NCBI GenBank assembly: GCA_024500155.1
Contig: CM044867.1
Coordinates: 9,189,632-9,253,631, forward strand
Direction: 5' to 3'
DNA from: Chenopodium formosanum
Lineage: Eukaryota; Streptophyta; Magnoliopsida; Caryophyllales; Amaranthaceae
Length of the DNA: 64,000 nt
Below, in pieces: positions 23,169 through 36,423 of this stretch; positions within the stretch are counted from its first letter, which is position 1, and each line of letters opens with the position of its first letter. The notes beneath the pieces are model-generated. The model saw nothing but the letters and a program-made list of their open reading frames with translations. It was not told where the DNA came from and ran no database searches. The translations under genes were made by a program, and so were the position numbers.

Positions 23169-25344
23169 CTAACTTTTCTACTTTTATGTGTTCCATAACC
23201 TCCTAGGGCACTGTACGTGCCGGTTTCCTAATTTGAAAACCATGTAGAATTTGACTGACCGCGAGCGAGTTTGAAAGTGAGTATACATGGTTTGTTTAAT
23301 TTTTTTTTCTTGTATGTATCATCATTATGTAGAGTATGAAATGGAAGCAATGATCTTGTACAAAATGCATAAGGAAGCTGTGAAGAATGAATGGCAGAAT
23401 TCTAGCAAAATACCACAATCGACCATTTTGTTTTATGTAAAAAATCGTTTTTTATAATAAAATTGAGAAATAAAATTTTCACAATAAGCTTATGTATTTA
23501 GGATTGTATGAGACTTGGAATTTTATATAAATAAATTTTAACCAACCCACAAAAAATCAGACATTAAAGCTTAGTAACATCACAAATTTCTTACTACAGG
23601 TCTGTCCATTTTCCAATTTCGACCAATATCCTTTTTTAATAATAAAATTTGAATTGACTACCTAGAAAGTAGATTCCTTAAGCTTTGTAAATTGGGGTTA
23701 CACGTTCTCATAGGATAAATACTCTATTTTTTTATGATTTTTACAAAACAAGGTATTAATATGTTAAACTGATTTGAGGCTGCTTTTTCCAACCAGAAAT
23801 ACTTATTTTATTTGGCATATCAAATGACTTCTAAAAAGGGAGAATTTTCTACAGATCATCTACATGTTTGTCCTTAACATACCATTAAAAGGCTAATGCC
23901 AATTTTCGAAGTACTTTGACCATTATCACCCAATTTCGAAGGAGCATTATAAATAATTTATTTATTTTGGAATAGAATGTCTTATACTTTAAAAAAAAAT
24001 CTTGTTTAAGTTTTAATTCCATCACCATTCGGAAGAGAAAAATTTCCATATGCATTTCTTAATAAAGAGACAATTAACTCTTAATTAAGTGAAATATGGG
24101 TTTGCATGCTTGTATCACTTTATTAATAAAATAAATCTTTCGAGTTATGGTTTATGGCTTATATTTAAATAAGAGGGTAAAATTGAATATTCAATCATGA
24201 TAGGTTATAAGATGTTCTATTTGCCGCAGAGAATTATACTTTTAAAGTTTTATTATCTCTGATAGATCGCTTACGTATTCTAACATTATTAAGGTTTTCA
24301 ATTCATTACCTATCATTTAGATTTAAGCCATATGGAATGTCCATTTTGCATAAGTCAATTTCATACAATCCAAATACATTTCCTTCGTATTCTTCTTGAT
24401 TCATACCAAATTAAAATACCATTTTTTAGCACACTCAAATAAGCCCATACAATCTCTTTTTGGAAGTTAGTCAACCCTAAATAAAGTCGTTAATTGAAAT
24501 GCATTTCACCAATAAAAAATCATTCTCCTCAAAGAATTAAACTCCTATGGTGTCGCTGATTCTAGTGACTTCCTCAACCTTGATTAATTGACCTCCATCT
24601 TGAAAGCAAGATTGCTCAGCCTCATTCAAATGACCCTATACGGACACCTCTCCCAAAAAAAAATAATAAACCTTCTTGAAACCTCGTATGAAATTCTTGA
24701 CCATGTATAAATGGACATTCGTAAGAACTACGTAGGGTTTTGATCCGGGAGTGGATTCAAATCCTACAATGAACGGTACGTAGGGCAACTTTAATGCTCA
24801 AACCACCATATATTGTAAGGTTTAATTCATTTTTATTTACATTTGAGTGTGATTGACAATGTGGAAACTTTCGTGTTTTTATGCATTAGTTTAAGGAAAA
24901 GTATATGAATAACCATAACCAATTAACAACGTACTAGTAAGAGCCTGTTCGTTAAAACAGAGGAAGAGACGAGTTCCAAACGTTCGATCTTCCTAACTTA
25001 TACCCCGTACCTAGATCTCTAATTTTCCTAAGACCATACTTATATAGTGCCTCACCTAATGGAGTCAATGTCGTTTTCTATTTGAAAATGATCATAAACA
25101 AGAAAGATCGTCTCTATTCGGGCAAAAATAGAGTGGCTACTCTAATTTTTTTTTAGTCAAATTATCGACTTACGTGGGATTTTGACTTATAATTTTATTT
25201 AGTCAAAAAAAATGGGTACCACACTTACAACCAAGTAGACATGTATGTATCTCGTGTAAACAATCTCTTGTGCCATTTTTAATCAATTAAAAGTCGCATA
25301 GGGAATCACCTCCTAGAAAACAAATAATAATCATAAATTAATAC
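23169..25344. other. Unassigned non-coding stretch between two solo LTRs
   Basis: The sequence resumes directly after the ctaac duplication, so it was once continuous with the stretch left of 21051. One short open piece preceded by a possible acceptor (after tatgtag, about 23332) reads EYEMEAMILYKMHKEAVKNE. I cannot assign it and no neighbouring exon is evident. The rest shows no gene or repeat I recognise. Confidence 0.3.
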
Positions 25345-26195
25345 TGTAGACACCCATTTGTGTCTCCCCAAAACCAAACCCAGTGATGAATACCTTTCGC
25401 GTCGAACCATAATCGAATGAGGTGAAAGTGGTTGAAAGTCAAGTGTTGCGGTTAAATTTTATTAAAATCCTTCTTTCTGTTTTAAAAAACCCACTCCATT
25501 TTATGAAAACGTCCAAACTAGTTTAGTTTGGTCCATAATTAAGGTCCAATAATAGTGTACTTGGATGGGGCTTGAAAAGACCTTTCCAACGATATATTAT
25601 AAGCCCAATTTCGATGAATAACGAGGAAGTTATGGCCAAAATACTAAACTGGGCCCAAACCGGATTTTACCTACGACCCAATGATCATGAGGAGGGTCCA
25701 AAGGTTTAATCCTATTCCTAAACTAATTAGGATTGATTAGAATCTTCTATAAGTTTCTAAAAAATCTTAATTATCCTTTTTTTGAAAATATAAGATCATA
25801 GAATTTGATTTGAATATAAACTTTCCTTTTTTAAAACTTTCCTAATTCTATTCGGATTTAAAGATGTTCAAAGATAGTCAGATATTATTTTCTTGCCTCA
25901 TATATTTTATCCAAATTTTATATGGTTGGATAGATCTTGAAATTATCTTTCCAATGATATATTATAATATTAAATCCGAGCTATAACGAAAAAGATATTA
26001 AAGATATACGAAACTCTATTCAAAACTGACACCCTTACACTATTTTGTCCATATCTTTTTATCTACAAAATATTTTAATCTGATTCTAATTTCATTAGAA
26101 AGTAGACTTCAAGAGCTTTCCAACGACATATTATATGACTTATTTGGACTTCTAGATCAAAAGATATGATAAAAACAAAATCCGCAAAAACTGTC

Positions 26196-26290
26196 TCTGT
26201 CGCCAAACGACAGGCTTGTCGCCTCGCGACAGACTCTGTCGCCTGGCGACAAGATAAATTCCTGGCGACAAGGTCGGTTTGTTAGCGACA
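26196..26290 (+). repeat. Palindrome-rich block in LTR A3
   Basis: Several near-copies of TGTCGCCTGGCGACA and its variants follow each other, each able to fold on itself. The block sits about 50 bp upstream of the LTR TATA box. Equivalent blocks exist in the three other family-A copies. Confidence 0.75.
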
Positions 26291-26340
26291 GAGTGGAGTT
26301 TTATTCCTTATCAAATTCTATGATTTTTCGGACTATTTTC

Positions 26341-26350
26341 CTATAAATAG
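26341..26350 (+). promoter_or_regulatory. TATA box of LTR A3
   Basis: CTATAAATAG, followed within about 30 bp by a pyrimidine-rich CATC/CTCAT leader, as expected for the U3/R boundary of an LTR. The same element occurs at the matching place in the other copies. Confidence 0.7.
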
Positions 26351-27520
26351 GGTCCGAACTTTTGTTTTCATTCATCATCTCTCATCAACTCTCATCCTCA
26401 ATTCTCTCTATTCTCTCTTGAGCAATATAGCTTATTCTTCCTCTCCCTTCCTAAACTGCCCTTTTACAAACACAATATTCCGCATTCACAAGACTTAGAG
26501 TCTCTTAGCCAAGTTCGAAGTTGCCTTCGCCCTAGACGTGCAAGGTTGATAATTTCTGAGGGTTTGGTCCAAAACTAGTCAAAACTTTATTTAATTTGAT
26601 TTTTAATTCTTTAATTATTCTTTATTATTTTCATTGAAGTTTACTAACTTGTGTATTTTGTTATTAGAAAGAGGTACGAGGCTTCAAAGTAATCTTATTA
26701 CTCTCTTTCAATGTAGAAAGCATGTTTATTATTGTTTAATATTCCTAGTATCATGTTAGGATGTTATTTTATGCTTTCTAGTATCATGTTTAGGGTGCTT
26801 TTACTTATTTCTAATATCATGTTATCATGTGTAGTACCATGTTAGGTTTAAAGCTTTGATCTTTATTGTTTAGTGACATGCTAGGATTTGTTATTAATCT
26901 TGTTAGTATCATGCCTAGGATCTTTCTATTATTATTAAGCTTTATTATTCCTTATCATGTTATTGTCATTATTATTGTGTTATTGATTTATTATTATGTT
27001 TCTTGATATTTATTTTATATTATTGTTATTGCTTGATCACACCTTTTATGCAGGTTTAAAGGGAATTTGTACTTGAAATCACGCTTAATAAGATAATTAT
27101 TAATTTGGTTTAGGCTAATGTGATTTTAACTCAAGTGATCGCCAATAATAGTTTTATTTGTGCATTAATATTCAACCAACATAGATAAACAGGGTAGGAT
27201 TAATATAATGTTTGTATGTTATTCAAAAAGCGCGCATGAATACGAGCAGAACAAAGTAGAGGCCTATTTTATAGGGCGGGTCCTTTCTTTTGTAGATTGG
27301 ATTCGTACCCTCATCCCCGGACCCTATTTGGTTCAAGACCTTATGGAGTAGTTGATGGTCCCTTTGGATTGTCTTTTGGGTTTACAAGTTCCTAAAACTT
27401 GTTGGCGACTCTTTTTGCTCTTTTTCTTTCCCTTTGGAATGCCGCCGTACTTTAGTGTATGATCACAGTGGGGTTCAAGTTTGGGGTTATCATAATGCTT
27501 GAAATATTCCCTACAAATAC

Positions 27521-28337
27521 CCAAACTAATTTCCAGCAATATAATTAGATTTAAATTAAAACACCTTAAAACTTCTTTTTAAATATGTTTTTATGCTTAA
27601 TTAATCATTAGAAATACATTAGCTACAAAAGCCCAATTCAATTAGTCATAAGAACCCTAAAATCCCAATTTCAATAAATTAAAAAACCTAGGTTTAAAAA
27701 TCATAAAATCTGAAAAATTAAAACAATAATTATAATCTGAAATTTATAGTTTAAACCATCAAAAACATGATTTTGATACTAAAACATAAACTTTATACTA
27801 TAAAATAAAAACCCAAAACTAATACATTAAAATTTATACAAGGTAAATAAAACAAGGGAGAAAGAAGAATAGGAAGGCCACGTGGCCATGGTTGGGCCGG
27901 TGGCCGGCCGACGGAGGCGGCGGCACGTGGTGGCAGCGGGAAGCATCAATAAGGAGGGGGCGTGAGAACTCTAAGAAGGAAAATAAAGAAAGGAAAAAAA
28001 AAAGAAAAAGAAAATAAGGGGAAAATAAAAGAAAAATTAAAGAGAAAGAAAATAAGACTAACATTTTGTGTGGGGAAATTTTGGGGATTCATGGGGTATA
28101 TATAAGAGGGAGAGTTATAGGTTAAGTAGGAAGATTGAACCTCATGAAAATAATGGGTCAATTAGGAAATAAAAATGGAATAGGCTTTGTTTGTATGAGC
28201 ATAAATTTTAAAATGAAGGTACATATAATAATTTGTACTAAAATAATTTTCGACCCAAATTAATAATTTGAAACTTTTGAAATAAAATTCCGAAAAAATA
28301 CATTTATTTATAAATTATTTTAAAATACAAGGGATTA
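27521..28337 (-). mobile_element. Truncated LTR of family B
   Basis: On the minus strand it begins TGTAATCCCTTGTATTTT (28337), like the starts of the complete family-B LTRs (TGTAATCCCCC, TGTAATACCCC). It also carries the same kind of GC-rich GGCC/CGGC segment (27880-27960). The left side runs into LTR A3, and its 3' terminus was not found. Confidence 0.6.
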
Positions 28338-30174
28338 CACATATACCAAAGGGAACATCTCTCCTTTTAATGTGAAGGAGTTAATAGAGAATTACCCTAC
28401 CATTCAGCCATTTCAAAATAATCATTACATGTTTTTATTAGAACTTAAATCTTCAAATTATATTATATGCTATGATTAAAAAAACTTACAACTAAAGTTT
28501 TTCCATTTCCAACAAGGACAACTTTATCAAGGATCCTTCGATCCATATCACTAGCTGGCACACTAAATAATAAGGCTGCATTACTACTTATGGTACCACT
28601 CGCATATCCCTCCTTTCCAGCAGACTGCATTGTTAGTATTCCCTTTTGCAATATTGTCTGAATAAATATCAGTTGTAGGAAATTCTCCAATGGAAAATGT
28701 AATTATGTCAACCCCATCAGCAATAAAAAGCAGTAAGAATATCTGATTCCAAACATTTCAAGCCCTCAAAACTTTGTATGCAGCTATCCTAGCAGATGGT
28801 ACCACTCCTCTAGCAGACCCTTTTGCCAGTCCATAAAAACTTGCATGATCTACAATCCTACCAGCTGCTGTTGACACGGTATGGATTCCATGACCAAAAT
28901 TATCCCTCGCATAATAAAAAATAGTCCTATCCAATAAGCTTGATACAAGATCAAATTTTCCAAAGCATGGTTATTATTAAGCAAAGTCAGGTAGAAGAGA
29001 AAAGAAATAATAGTTCATGATGAACTTAATTAACATTGAAATGTTATTACAAGTAGAAGAGAAAAGGAATGACCTCAATTAAGTTCAAACATAAACAAGG
29101 TGTCGCTGTAATACCCCGTATTTTTATACGTATTTTATTTAAAATATGTATTTTGTGAAGTATTAGAATAAGTATTATTTATATTAAATAAGTTTGGAAA
29201 TATTTATAAAAGGAAATTTTATTTAAACTTAATTTATTAAAGTTGGGGTTTATTTTAAGAAAGTATTATTTTAGTTAAGTTTTAATAGGAAAAGGATTAG
29301 AAAAGATTAAAAATGGAAAATTTAGGTAAGAAGAGTTTCTAGAGAAAAAGGGGTATAAATATTCAACACTTGGGCAAATTAAACTTTGCCCAGAGTGGAA
29401 AAAACTCAAGGTAAAATTCTCCCCCTTCTCCTTCTCCTTTACCTTTTCTTCTCTTTTTCTTTTTTTTCCCCTTCCCCTATTTCGAGGTACACCGTACCAC
29501 CGCCGGCCACCACCACACCACCGGTGAGCCATAGGCCACAGCAGCAGCGCCGACAACAGTAGCAGCGCCACTAGCAGCACGGCAACAGCCGACTGTGGTG
29601 TCGTGGCTGTTGCCCGATTTCCTAAAAAAAAATAATTTTTGTTTTAATTCTTGTTAAATCTTAGATCTAATTTCTAATTATGGGTTTTGTGATTAATATT
29701 ATGATGTTCAATCATAATTAGTATGCAATTTAATTTTCAGATTTTAATTCTATTTAAAAAGCCCCAATTTTGACACGAACCCTAGATTCATAAAGTATTA
29801 ATTATTGAGGGATTATGATTTAGGGTGGTATAAACTATTAATATAAGTGTTTTAAAGTGTAATTACAGCAAGTTTTCATTAATATATAATGCTGGAATTT
29901 TTGGTAGTACGCTAAAAACCAAGTTTCTTTAAGGAATTTTAATCACCCATTGTTTGGGATTAAAGTATGAGGTTTTAAATAAAATTTCAGCTTGTGTTTT
30001 TAATTAATTTTGACTGGTTTAATAAGAGTATATATATTGCTGGAAATTTGTGTGGAGTAGATATCAATGCCTTCTTATGATTTGGTTTGTAGGAGAATTC
30101 CAATAAAGTGATTTCGCTTAGTCGTTGCGATTTTAAGATCATATTCAAGGTACGTTTGCGTACTTGACATATTT

Positions 30175-31914
30175 AAATATTATTGTTCCTACTTTTTAAA
30201 GACAAAGAAGAGTATTCTTTTAACGATTATTTTTCCGACCTTTTAAATGTGCACACATGCAAATATGCAACCAATTAAGTTGGATCATTACATAAAGTAA
30301 ATTAATTGAGCAAGGAGTAAGTTTGAATATAAATAATCAAATCCAATTTTGGCTGACCAACTAATGAGCAATAAACTTACCCAACAAACTAACAAGAGAA
30401 AAGAAAAGAGGTACTCGTTGGTAAAAGTAAAAGTAAAAGAAGTATGGGAAACTGGAAATGTCGTCTTAGTGGATTTCTTTTGAGTATTTTGTTTTTTTTC
30501 AAAAAAAAAAAAAACTTATGATGTTTAATTGTTTACCCCAAATATAGTAAAAATTAAAGATGGAGTATGGGAATCCTTATTGTCACGTCCTCGCCAATAA
30601 TTGTACCACTCCTTATTGCATTATCGCCAATAATTGTACTACTCCTTATTGCATAGGAGTTTATCCCATAATACTCAAACAAGGTACAGTATAAACAGCA
30701 CACATAGACCAGATTACAGTGATAGTATCATAAGATCTATATGGAAAATATATCGCAATAATATATTTTCCTATATTCCTAACCGTTATCTCCTCCATGC
30801 ATCAACTTACTTTAATTATGTGACTTAATTTAGACAACAAATTTTCAAAAAAAGTTCAAATAGATTAGGTTCATCATATTCAACCGAATTCAAATCCATT
30901 TGATGGAAACATAGATGGATACAAATTTACGCACAAATTAAAAGACCAGTATATGAGTTGGAAGAGTAATTAGAAGTTGATGAGAACCGAGTATAGTTGT
31001 AAAAAGTTTTCGATATTTAATGTACACATACACTTGTAATATTAATACTATTTCATATAATTAAACAAAAACTACTACTTCCATCTCTAAATATTATTGT
31101 TCCTACTTTTTAAAGACAAAGAAGAGTATTCTTTTAACGATTATTTTTCCGACCTTTTAAATGTGCACACATGCAAATATGCAACCAATTATGTTGAATC
31201 ATCACATAAAGTAAATTAATTGAGCAAGGAGTAAGTTTGAATATAAATAATCAAATCCAATTTTGGCTGACCAACTAATGAGCAATAAACTCACCCAACA
31301 AACTAACAAAGAGAAAAGAAAAGAGGTACTCCTTGGTAAAAGTAAAAGTAAAAGGAGTATGGAAAACTGGAAATGTCGTATTAGTGGATTTCTTTTGAGT
31401 ATTTTGTTTTTTTTTCAAAAAAAAAACTTATGATGTTTAGTTGTTTACCCCAAATATAGTAAAAATTAAGTATGGGAATCCTTATCGTCACGTCCTCACC
31501 AATAATTGTACCACTCCTTATTGCATTATCGCCAATGTTGTACTACTCCTTATTGCATGAGAGTTATACTAAATTTTGAAAGCCAGTCCAATCCCATAAT
31601 ACTCAAACAAAAAGGTACAGTATAAACAGCACATATAGACCGGATTACAGTGATATTATCATAAGATCTATGTGGAAAATATATCACAATAAAATATTTA
31701 CTTATATTCCTAACCGTTTTCTCCTCCATGCATCAACTTACTTTAATTATGTGACTTAATTTAGACAACAAATTTTCAAAAAAACTTCAAATAGATTAGG
31801 TTCATTATATTCAACCGAATTCAAATCCATTTGATGGAAACATAGATGAATTTACGCAGAAATTAAAAGACTAGTATATGAGTTGGAAGAGTAATTAGAA
31901 GTTGATGAGAACCG
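30175..31914. repeat. About 820-bp tandem duplication inside LTR B1
   Basis: 30175-30989 and 31089-31914 are nearly identical, both starting aaatattattgttcctac and ending gatgagaaccg. A 99-bp spacer lies between them. The second copy has a short extra piece near 31561-31600 absent from the first. Confidence 0.9.
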
Positions 31915-32689
31915 GGGGATGTAGTTGCATGCTAGGTTTGGTTAATTGAATTGCAAGTAGTATCATGCTAAAATTCATGTTTGGAATTGTGGATTATTGA
32001 TGTTGGTGATTGAATTATGAAGCATGATTTATTTGTAATGGATTATGGATTGGAAATTATATTTTGGCATGTTTTATATGGACCACACTTTTATTTATGG
32101 CATGTTAGAATGCATGTTGGGAAATTCTCAATGGTAACCTCCAACTATCGCTTACTCTTAATGGTAGTCAAATTTTTTTTGGATTCTCAATGGTAACACT
32201 CTACTTTTTAAAAGTTGCAACCGTAACCTTTATTATGTTTTCCCGTTAAATTTCTGTTAAATCTAACCTTAATCTAAACCAAGGTTAACTTTTTTTAATA
32301 ATAAAAATAAAAAATAAACCACTCCTCCCTCTCCACTTCCCAGCCACCCTCCCACCTCCCTCTACTGTCTAGCCACCCTCCTCCCTCCCTCCAGTGTTGT
32401 GCCACTCAAATTCAACCCCCTTAGTCCCATACACCAGAATTACCCCTCACAAACTCATTCAAAACAGCAGCCCGACAAAGAGGGCAATTCTTATGAGACC
32501 TTAACTAAGTATGAATGCAAAGAAATATGAAAAGCATGACTATACTGACAATAAGTATCAAATTCCCCAAACTAAGTCAAACAATATAATAAGAAACATG
32601 ATCGATGAATCGCAACCATCAACAAAAGAAAACTATTAATTTTTTTTTTTTTTTTTATACTTGAAAGCAATTATTGAAGCAATTACAGA

Positions 32690-33500
32690 TTGTGGAAGCC
32701 CAATTGTAGCTATATGCCAAATTAGGTGATCTAAATCGAACTGAAATCAAACCGAATCGAAAAAGAACCGAATTGTTACTAACCCGAAACCGTTTGAACC
32801 GGGATAAAAACCGTTTACACTGAACCATTAACAACCCGCAACCCATTTGCACCGAACTGTGTATAAACCGAACCGCTTGCAAACCGAATCGTTTATGAAC
32901 CGGATCGCTTATAAATTAAATTAATCGGCTACAAACTGCTTACTATAAAGAGAATACTAAAATCAAGAAAGGTATTTTAAATGAAATTTAATTATGCACA
33001 CATGCTTACAACCGATTGAGCATTAAAGAACCGAACTAGTTATAAAGTGAACCGAAAAAGAACTGAACTAGTTATAAACTAAACCGAAAAAGAACCGAAC
33101 TAGTTATAAACTGAACCGAAAAAGAACCGAACTAGTTATAAACTGAACCGAAAAAAACCGAACTAGTTATAAATTGAACTGAAAAAGAACCGAACTGTTT
33201 CTAACCCGAAACCGTTCCCAACCCAAAACTGTTTGAACCGGGATAAAAACCGTTTACACCGAACCGTTAACAAACCGCATCCCATCTGCACTGAACCGTT
33301 TACTACCCAAACTGTTTAAAACCCGAACCGAATTAAAACCGCTCAAGAATCAACCGAAACCGAATCGAATCGAACCGATAACTATTTAAACCGAACTAAA
33401 ACCGACCCGCGAAACACTCAAACTGATTTCAAACCGACTCGATTTAATACCGAACCGATTTCAAACCGAATCGTACCCGAAATGTCAAACCGTTTTGACA
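32690..33500. repeat. aaccg-rich repeat block with a 33-bp satellite-like core
   Basis: Dense aaccgaa / gaaccgtt words. The core at about 33029-33190 has five units of the kind gaactagttataaactgaac plus an accgaaaaa linker, with a 33-bp period. It looks like a transposon interior; its ends were not identified. Confidence 0.75.
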
Positions 33501-35273
33501 GTGCTACTTTTTATTATTATTATTATATGCAGGAATTCCGCCATTTTACGAGTGGTTATTTGATGCTAGCACGATTAGCTCCCGTGTTAGTAACCCCAAT
33601 AATTGGAAGAAGTTAGTTGGGAAACCTGTTCAATGCGTAATTAATGCTAAATAAATTATTTAGTGTCTAGTTGAGAAGTTTTACCGAATGTTGTGTGCTT
33701 GTAAACAGGTGCATTAAGGTAAGTGTGTGTTCATAGGAGAAAGCATGTTAGTGTGTTTAAATACGTGTATGTACTCAGCTTTCTGATTGTGTGTTTGTTT
33801 GTTTGTTTATTAGCCTTGTCTTTACCTTGGCCCTATGATGACCCATTTTTAATGGAGAGTAGTGGAAACAAGTAGAGAGAACCTTTTCAGGTGATTGAAG
33901 CATTTTTATGACGGGGCATGAGTGAAGAGCGAATCATGGTGGTTTCTATTAGTTTATGATGTGTTTAATGCTTTGATTATTTTATGATATTTTTACTCAT
34001 GAGACTAACGCAAAGTTTTGAAGTTGGTTTAATTTTTAATAAGGGCCTACAATGGTTTCAAGTTGTAGGTTGATTTTGTTTGACTTTACTTTCGTTTGGT
34101 TGACTTTTTAAGTTGACTTGTATTGATTGATTTTGAATTCAGTCTTCCGTTTTTGTGTTTTTGATAGTTGTCTTAGCCGTTTTCACGGTGGCGGCAATAT
34201 CTTAGATTTTCCTATTTCGAGTTTTAAAAAGCAAAACATGTATTTTAAAGGAAAGGAATTTCAGGGTGTTACAGTCGCGATACATATCATAGACTAATTA
34301 AGACTAGTTAATATATAAGGCACACACAATTGATTGCAAAACTTAGTATAGACAGGCCCTAATCTCTTGAACTTCTAAAATTAGTTTTCTTGTGAAGTTT
34401 TGATAATTATGTTCTGATTGATAAAATTCAGTTTCAATAAGTGAAAATCAATTTTTAATTAGGCGCTGATCGAACGCTAGCTACGTAGATTTCAACATAT
34501 TTGTATAACAACTTCCTGTAAACTATGTCTAGAAAGTTAGATAGGAAAATAATAAATAAGAATATTTTACTTGTTGCAATTGAAATTTTTTCCTCCCTTA
34601 TTACAAACACCTTTTCATTTCTTCGGTGGAAAGGTAAAGCGATCATCCTAAAAACTTGGTGATTGAAGCCATATTCCGGTGTCAATGACACCAAGTATCA
34701 GATTACTCTCAGAACGTGTAATTTTAGGCACCAGTGACTCAGGAATCCCAATACCTCGTTGTTTGAAGTTCAAGTGTTCTACTAGGAAACATGGATACCA
34801 CTTCCTTCATTCTTTTCCAAAAAACAAATCATTATCTTTACGGATCCTAAATACGTAGTAATTTATTTCATGTTAAATATAAATGTGTAATGGTTACATC
34901 GTCAATACTTACCCTTGAGATTTTCACTTTCTTTCTTAGTCAGCCATGCTGCAAAACCATTGAAACTCATTCGGTAACTTCTAACCAAAGACTCTTTTGT
35001 CGTACTTTGGAACATAATAAAATTCAAAGTTATAAAAAATAAGCTTGTCAATCGTCACTAAAAAGTTAGTTAATGTACATACTCCCTCCGTTTTTTTCAA
35101 TGCATCACTTAGGTTGCCTAGGCTAATTAGTAAATGCTTATAATTAGGCTGCTATTATATTTGATGCTAAGGTTAATAGACACTAACTTGTTCTCTAAAA
35201 CTTGTTGGAGGATACCAAGATGGTACTTAGATGTAACAAAGTATCCATCTGAAATAAAACCCATGTATATAAT

Positions 35274-35908
35274 CACTACAAGAAAATTGTCCTTTTGTAG
35301 CGATTTTTTTATAGTGATTGTACATTCGCTACAACATTCAAGTATGTTTGTGAAATAATTAAGGGAATCGTATCATTTTACAATCGTCATGGTTTTTCCC
35401 GTATAAAATCGATACGGTAAACATAATAATACATATCCACACTATTTTTGCACATTTATAAAATTACGAGGAATCGTATCATTTACAATCGCCACTAAAT
35501 TCCGATCCTATAATCAATACGAATAGCTTTTTCTACACTAGATATATAAATATTGTTTGACAAAGAATACATAAAATATATCATAGCTTGTTGGTAAAAC
35601 ATGTAATATAAGAGATTGAGTTTGTATGTTCGAATCTTGTAAAGATCATATGTATTATTTTTTTTATTAAGAAAATGAGTTCAACATTTATAGTGATTAT
35701 AATCTCTACAATAATCACCACGATTGGATGTAGTTTATCGTATCAATTATTGAGGGCAACCCCAGCGATACTGAAAACCATTATTAAAGGCTAAGGCAAC
35801 GGCGAATATTGTATCGAATGACCATTCATTTGGAAAGCTTTTTGTAACAATTACAATCGATACTAAAGGTTAAAATAATCGCTACGAAAAGGTAATTTTC
35901 TTATAGTG
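35274..35908. mobile_element. Non-autonomous CACTA (EnSpm-type) element
   Basis: 635 bp with long inverted ends: CACTACAAGAAAATTG on the left, CACTATAAGAAAATTA on the other strand, similarity continuing through GTAGCGATT. It is flanked by the 3-bp duplication AAT (35271-35273, 35909-35911). It is inserted in exon 2 of the subtilase pseudogene. Subterminal gcgatt/aatcgc words repeat through the interior, as is usual for CACTA ends. Confidence 0.9.
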
Positions 35909-36423
35909 AATATAAACCTACACTAAAAAAGCCGCGCTAAATCAACAATTTAAGTGTACAATAGCATGGTGCATTGTTATAATGATATGACATAACTAGA
36001 TGATTAATAGTTTAGTAGGAAAAAGAAAGTCATAACTTGCCTTTCGATCATCTTTATTAGCAATTAGAGATGATGTACCCACAACTAACAGGCCGAGTAC
36101 AAGGGTGAATAAGAGCAGTGGAGAATCCATGAATCTGGCCATGTGAATGATAGTAATTTGGTGATAAATTGAGAAAGAGTCTCATTGTTATAGTTGAAAG
36201 AGTAAAAGAAATAAAAATAATTGTTGGAATTAATTATTTAATGATGCAAGAAAGGAAATGCATAAGGATTTGATTGCTTCCCTTTTTTTGCACCAAATAT
36301 TTAGTTGCATATATTTTGACTTAATAGATATTTACAATTACTTGATTTTTATTTTTAAACAGGTAGACAATGTTATGATAAAAGTCAAAGTGCATCAATT
36401 ATTTGAAATGAAAGGAGTAACTT

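Larger units (their letters stand above)
25345..27515 (+). mobile_element. Complete solo LTR, family A (copy A3)
   Basis: 2171 bp, from TGTAGACACCCATTTGTG to ATTCCCTACA, flanked by the exact 5-bp duplication aatac (25340-25344, 27516-27520). It lies in the opposite orientation to copies A1 and A2. No internal region is left. Its right flank is family-B LTR sequence, so it may have landed in an older LTR. Confidence 0.85.
29107..34273 (+). mobile_element. Solo LTR, family B, enlarged by nested insertions (copy B1)
   Basis: Begins TGTAATACCCCGTATTTT and ends CAGGGTGTTACA, flanked by the exact 5-bp duplication gtcgc (29102-29106, 34274-34278). At 5167 bp it is nearly twice the 2.8-kb sister at 36424-39211. 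The excess is a 1.7-kb tandem duplication (30175-31914) and an aaccg-rich block (about 32690-33500). It has a GC-rich segment near 29480-29600 like other copies. No gag-pol or primer site is seen. It interrupts the subtilase pseudogene. Confidence 0.8.
28490..36142 (-). pseudogene. Cucumisin-like subtilase pseudogene, broken by two transposons
   Basis: Minus-strand exon pieces follow the order of plant S8 subtilases. The signal peptide exon is 36041-36142 (MARFMDSPLLLFTLVLGLLV). The inhibitor-domain exon starts VYIIYMG and is split by a CACTA element (35909-35917, about 35189-35270). The next pieces are SYRMSFNGFAAWLTKKE (about 34913-34997) and the Asp-site exon 34571-34811 with LGVIDTGIW. 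The His-site exon is 28490-28938 with DNFGHGIHT. Lesions: a frame break before IPESLVPK, a TAG and a TGA (in place of Trp) after TGIW, a TGA after YKVLRA, a later frameshift, and loss of the 3' exons with the catalytic Ser. A 5.2-kb LTR sits in the intron between the Asp and His exons. Confidence 0.9.

Noticed and set aside
29275..29580. 101-codon minus-strand frame
   Set aside because: It lies in the GC-rich and pyrimidine-rich part of a solo LTR, antisense to it, with low-complexity sequence.
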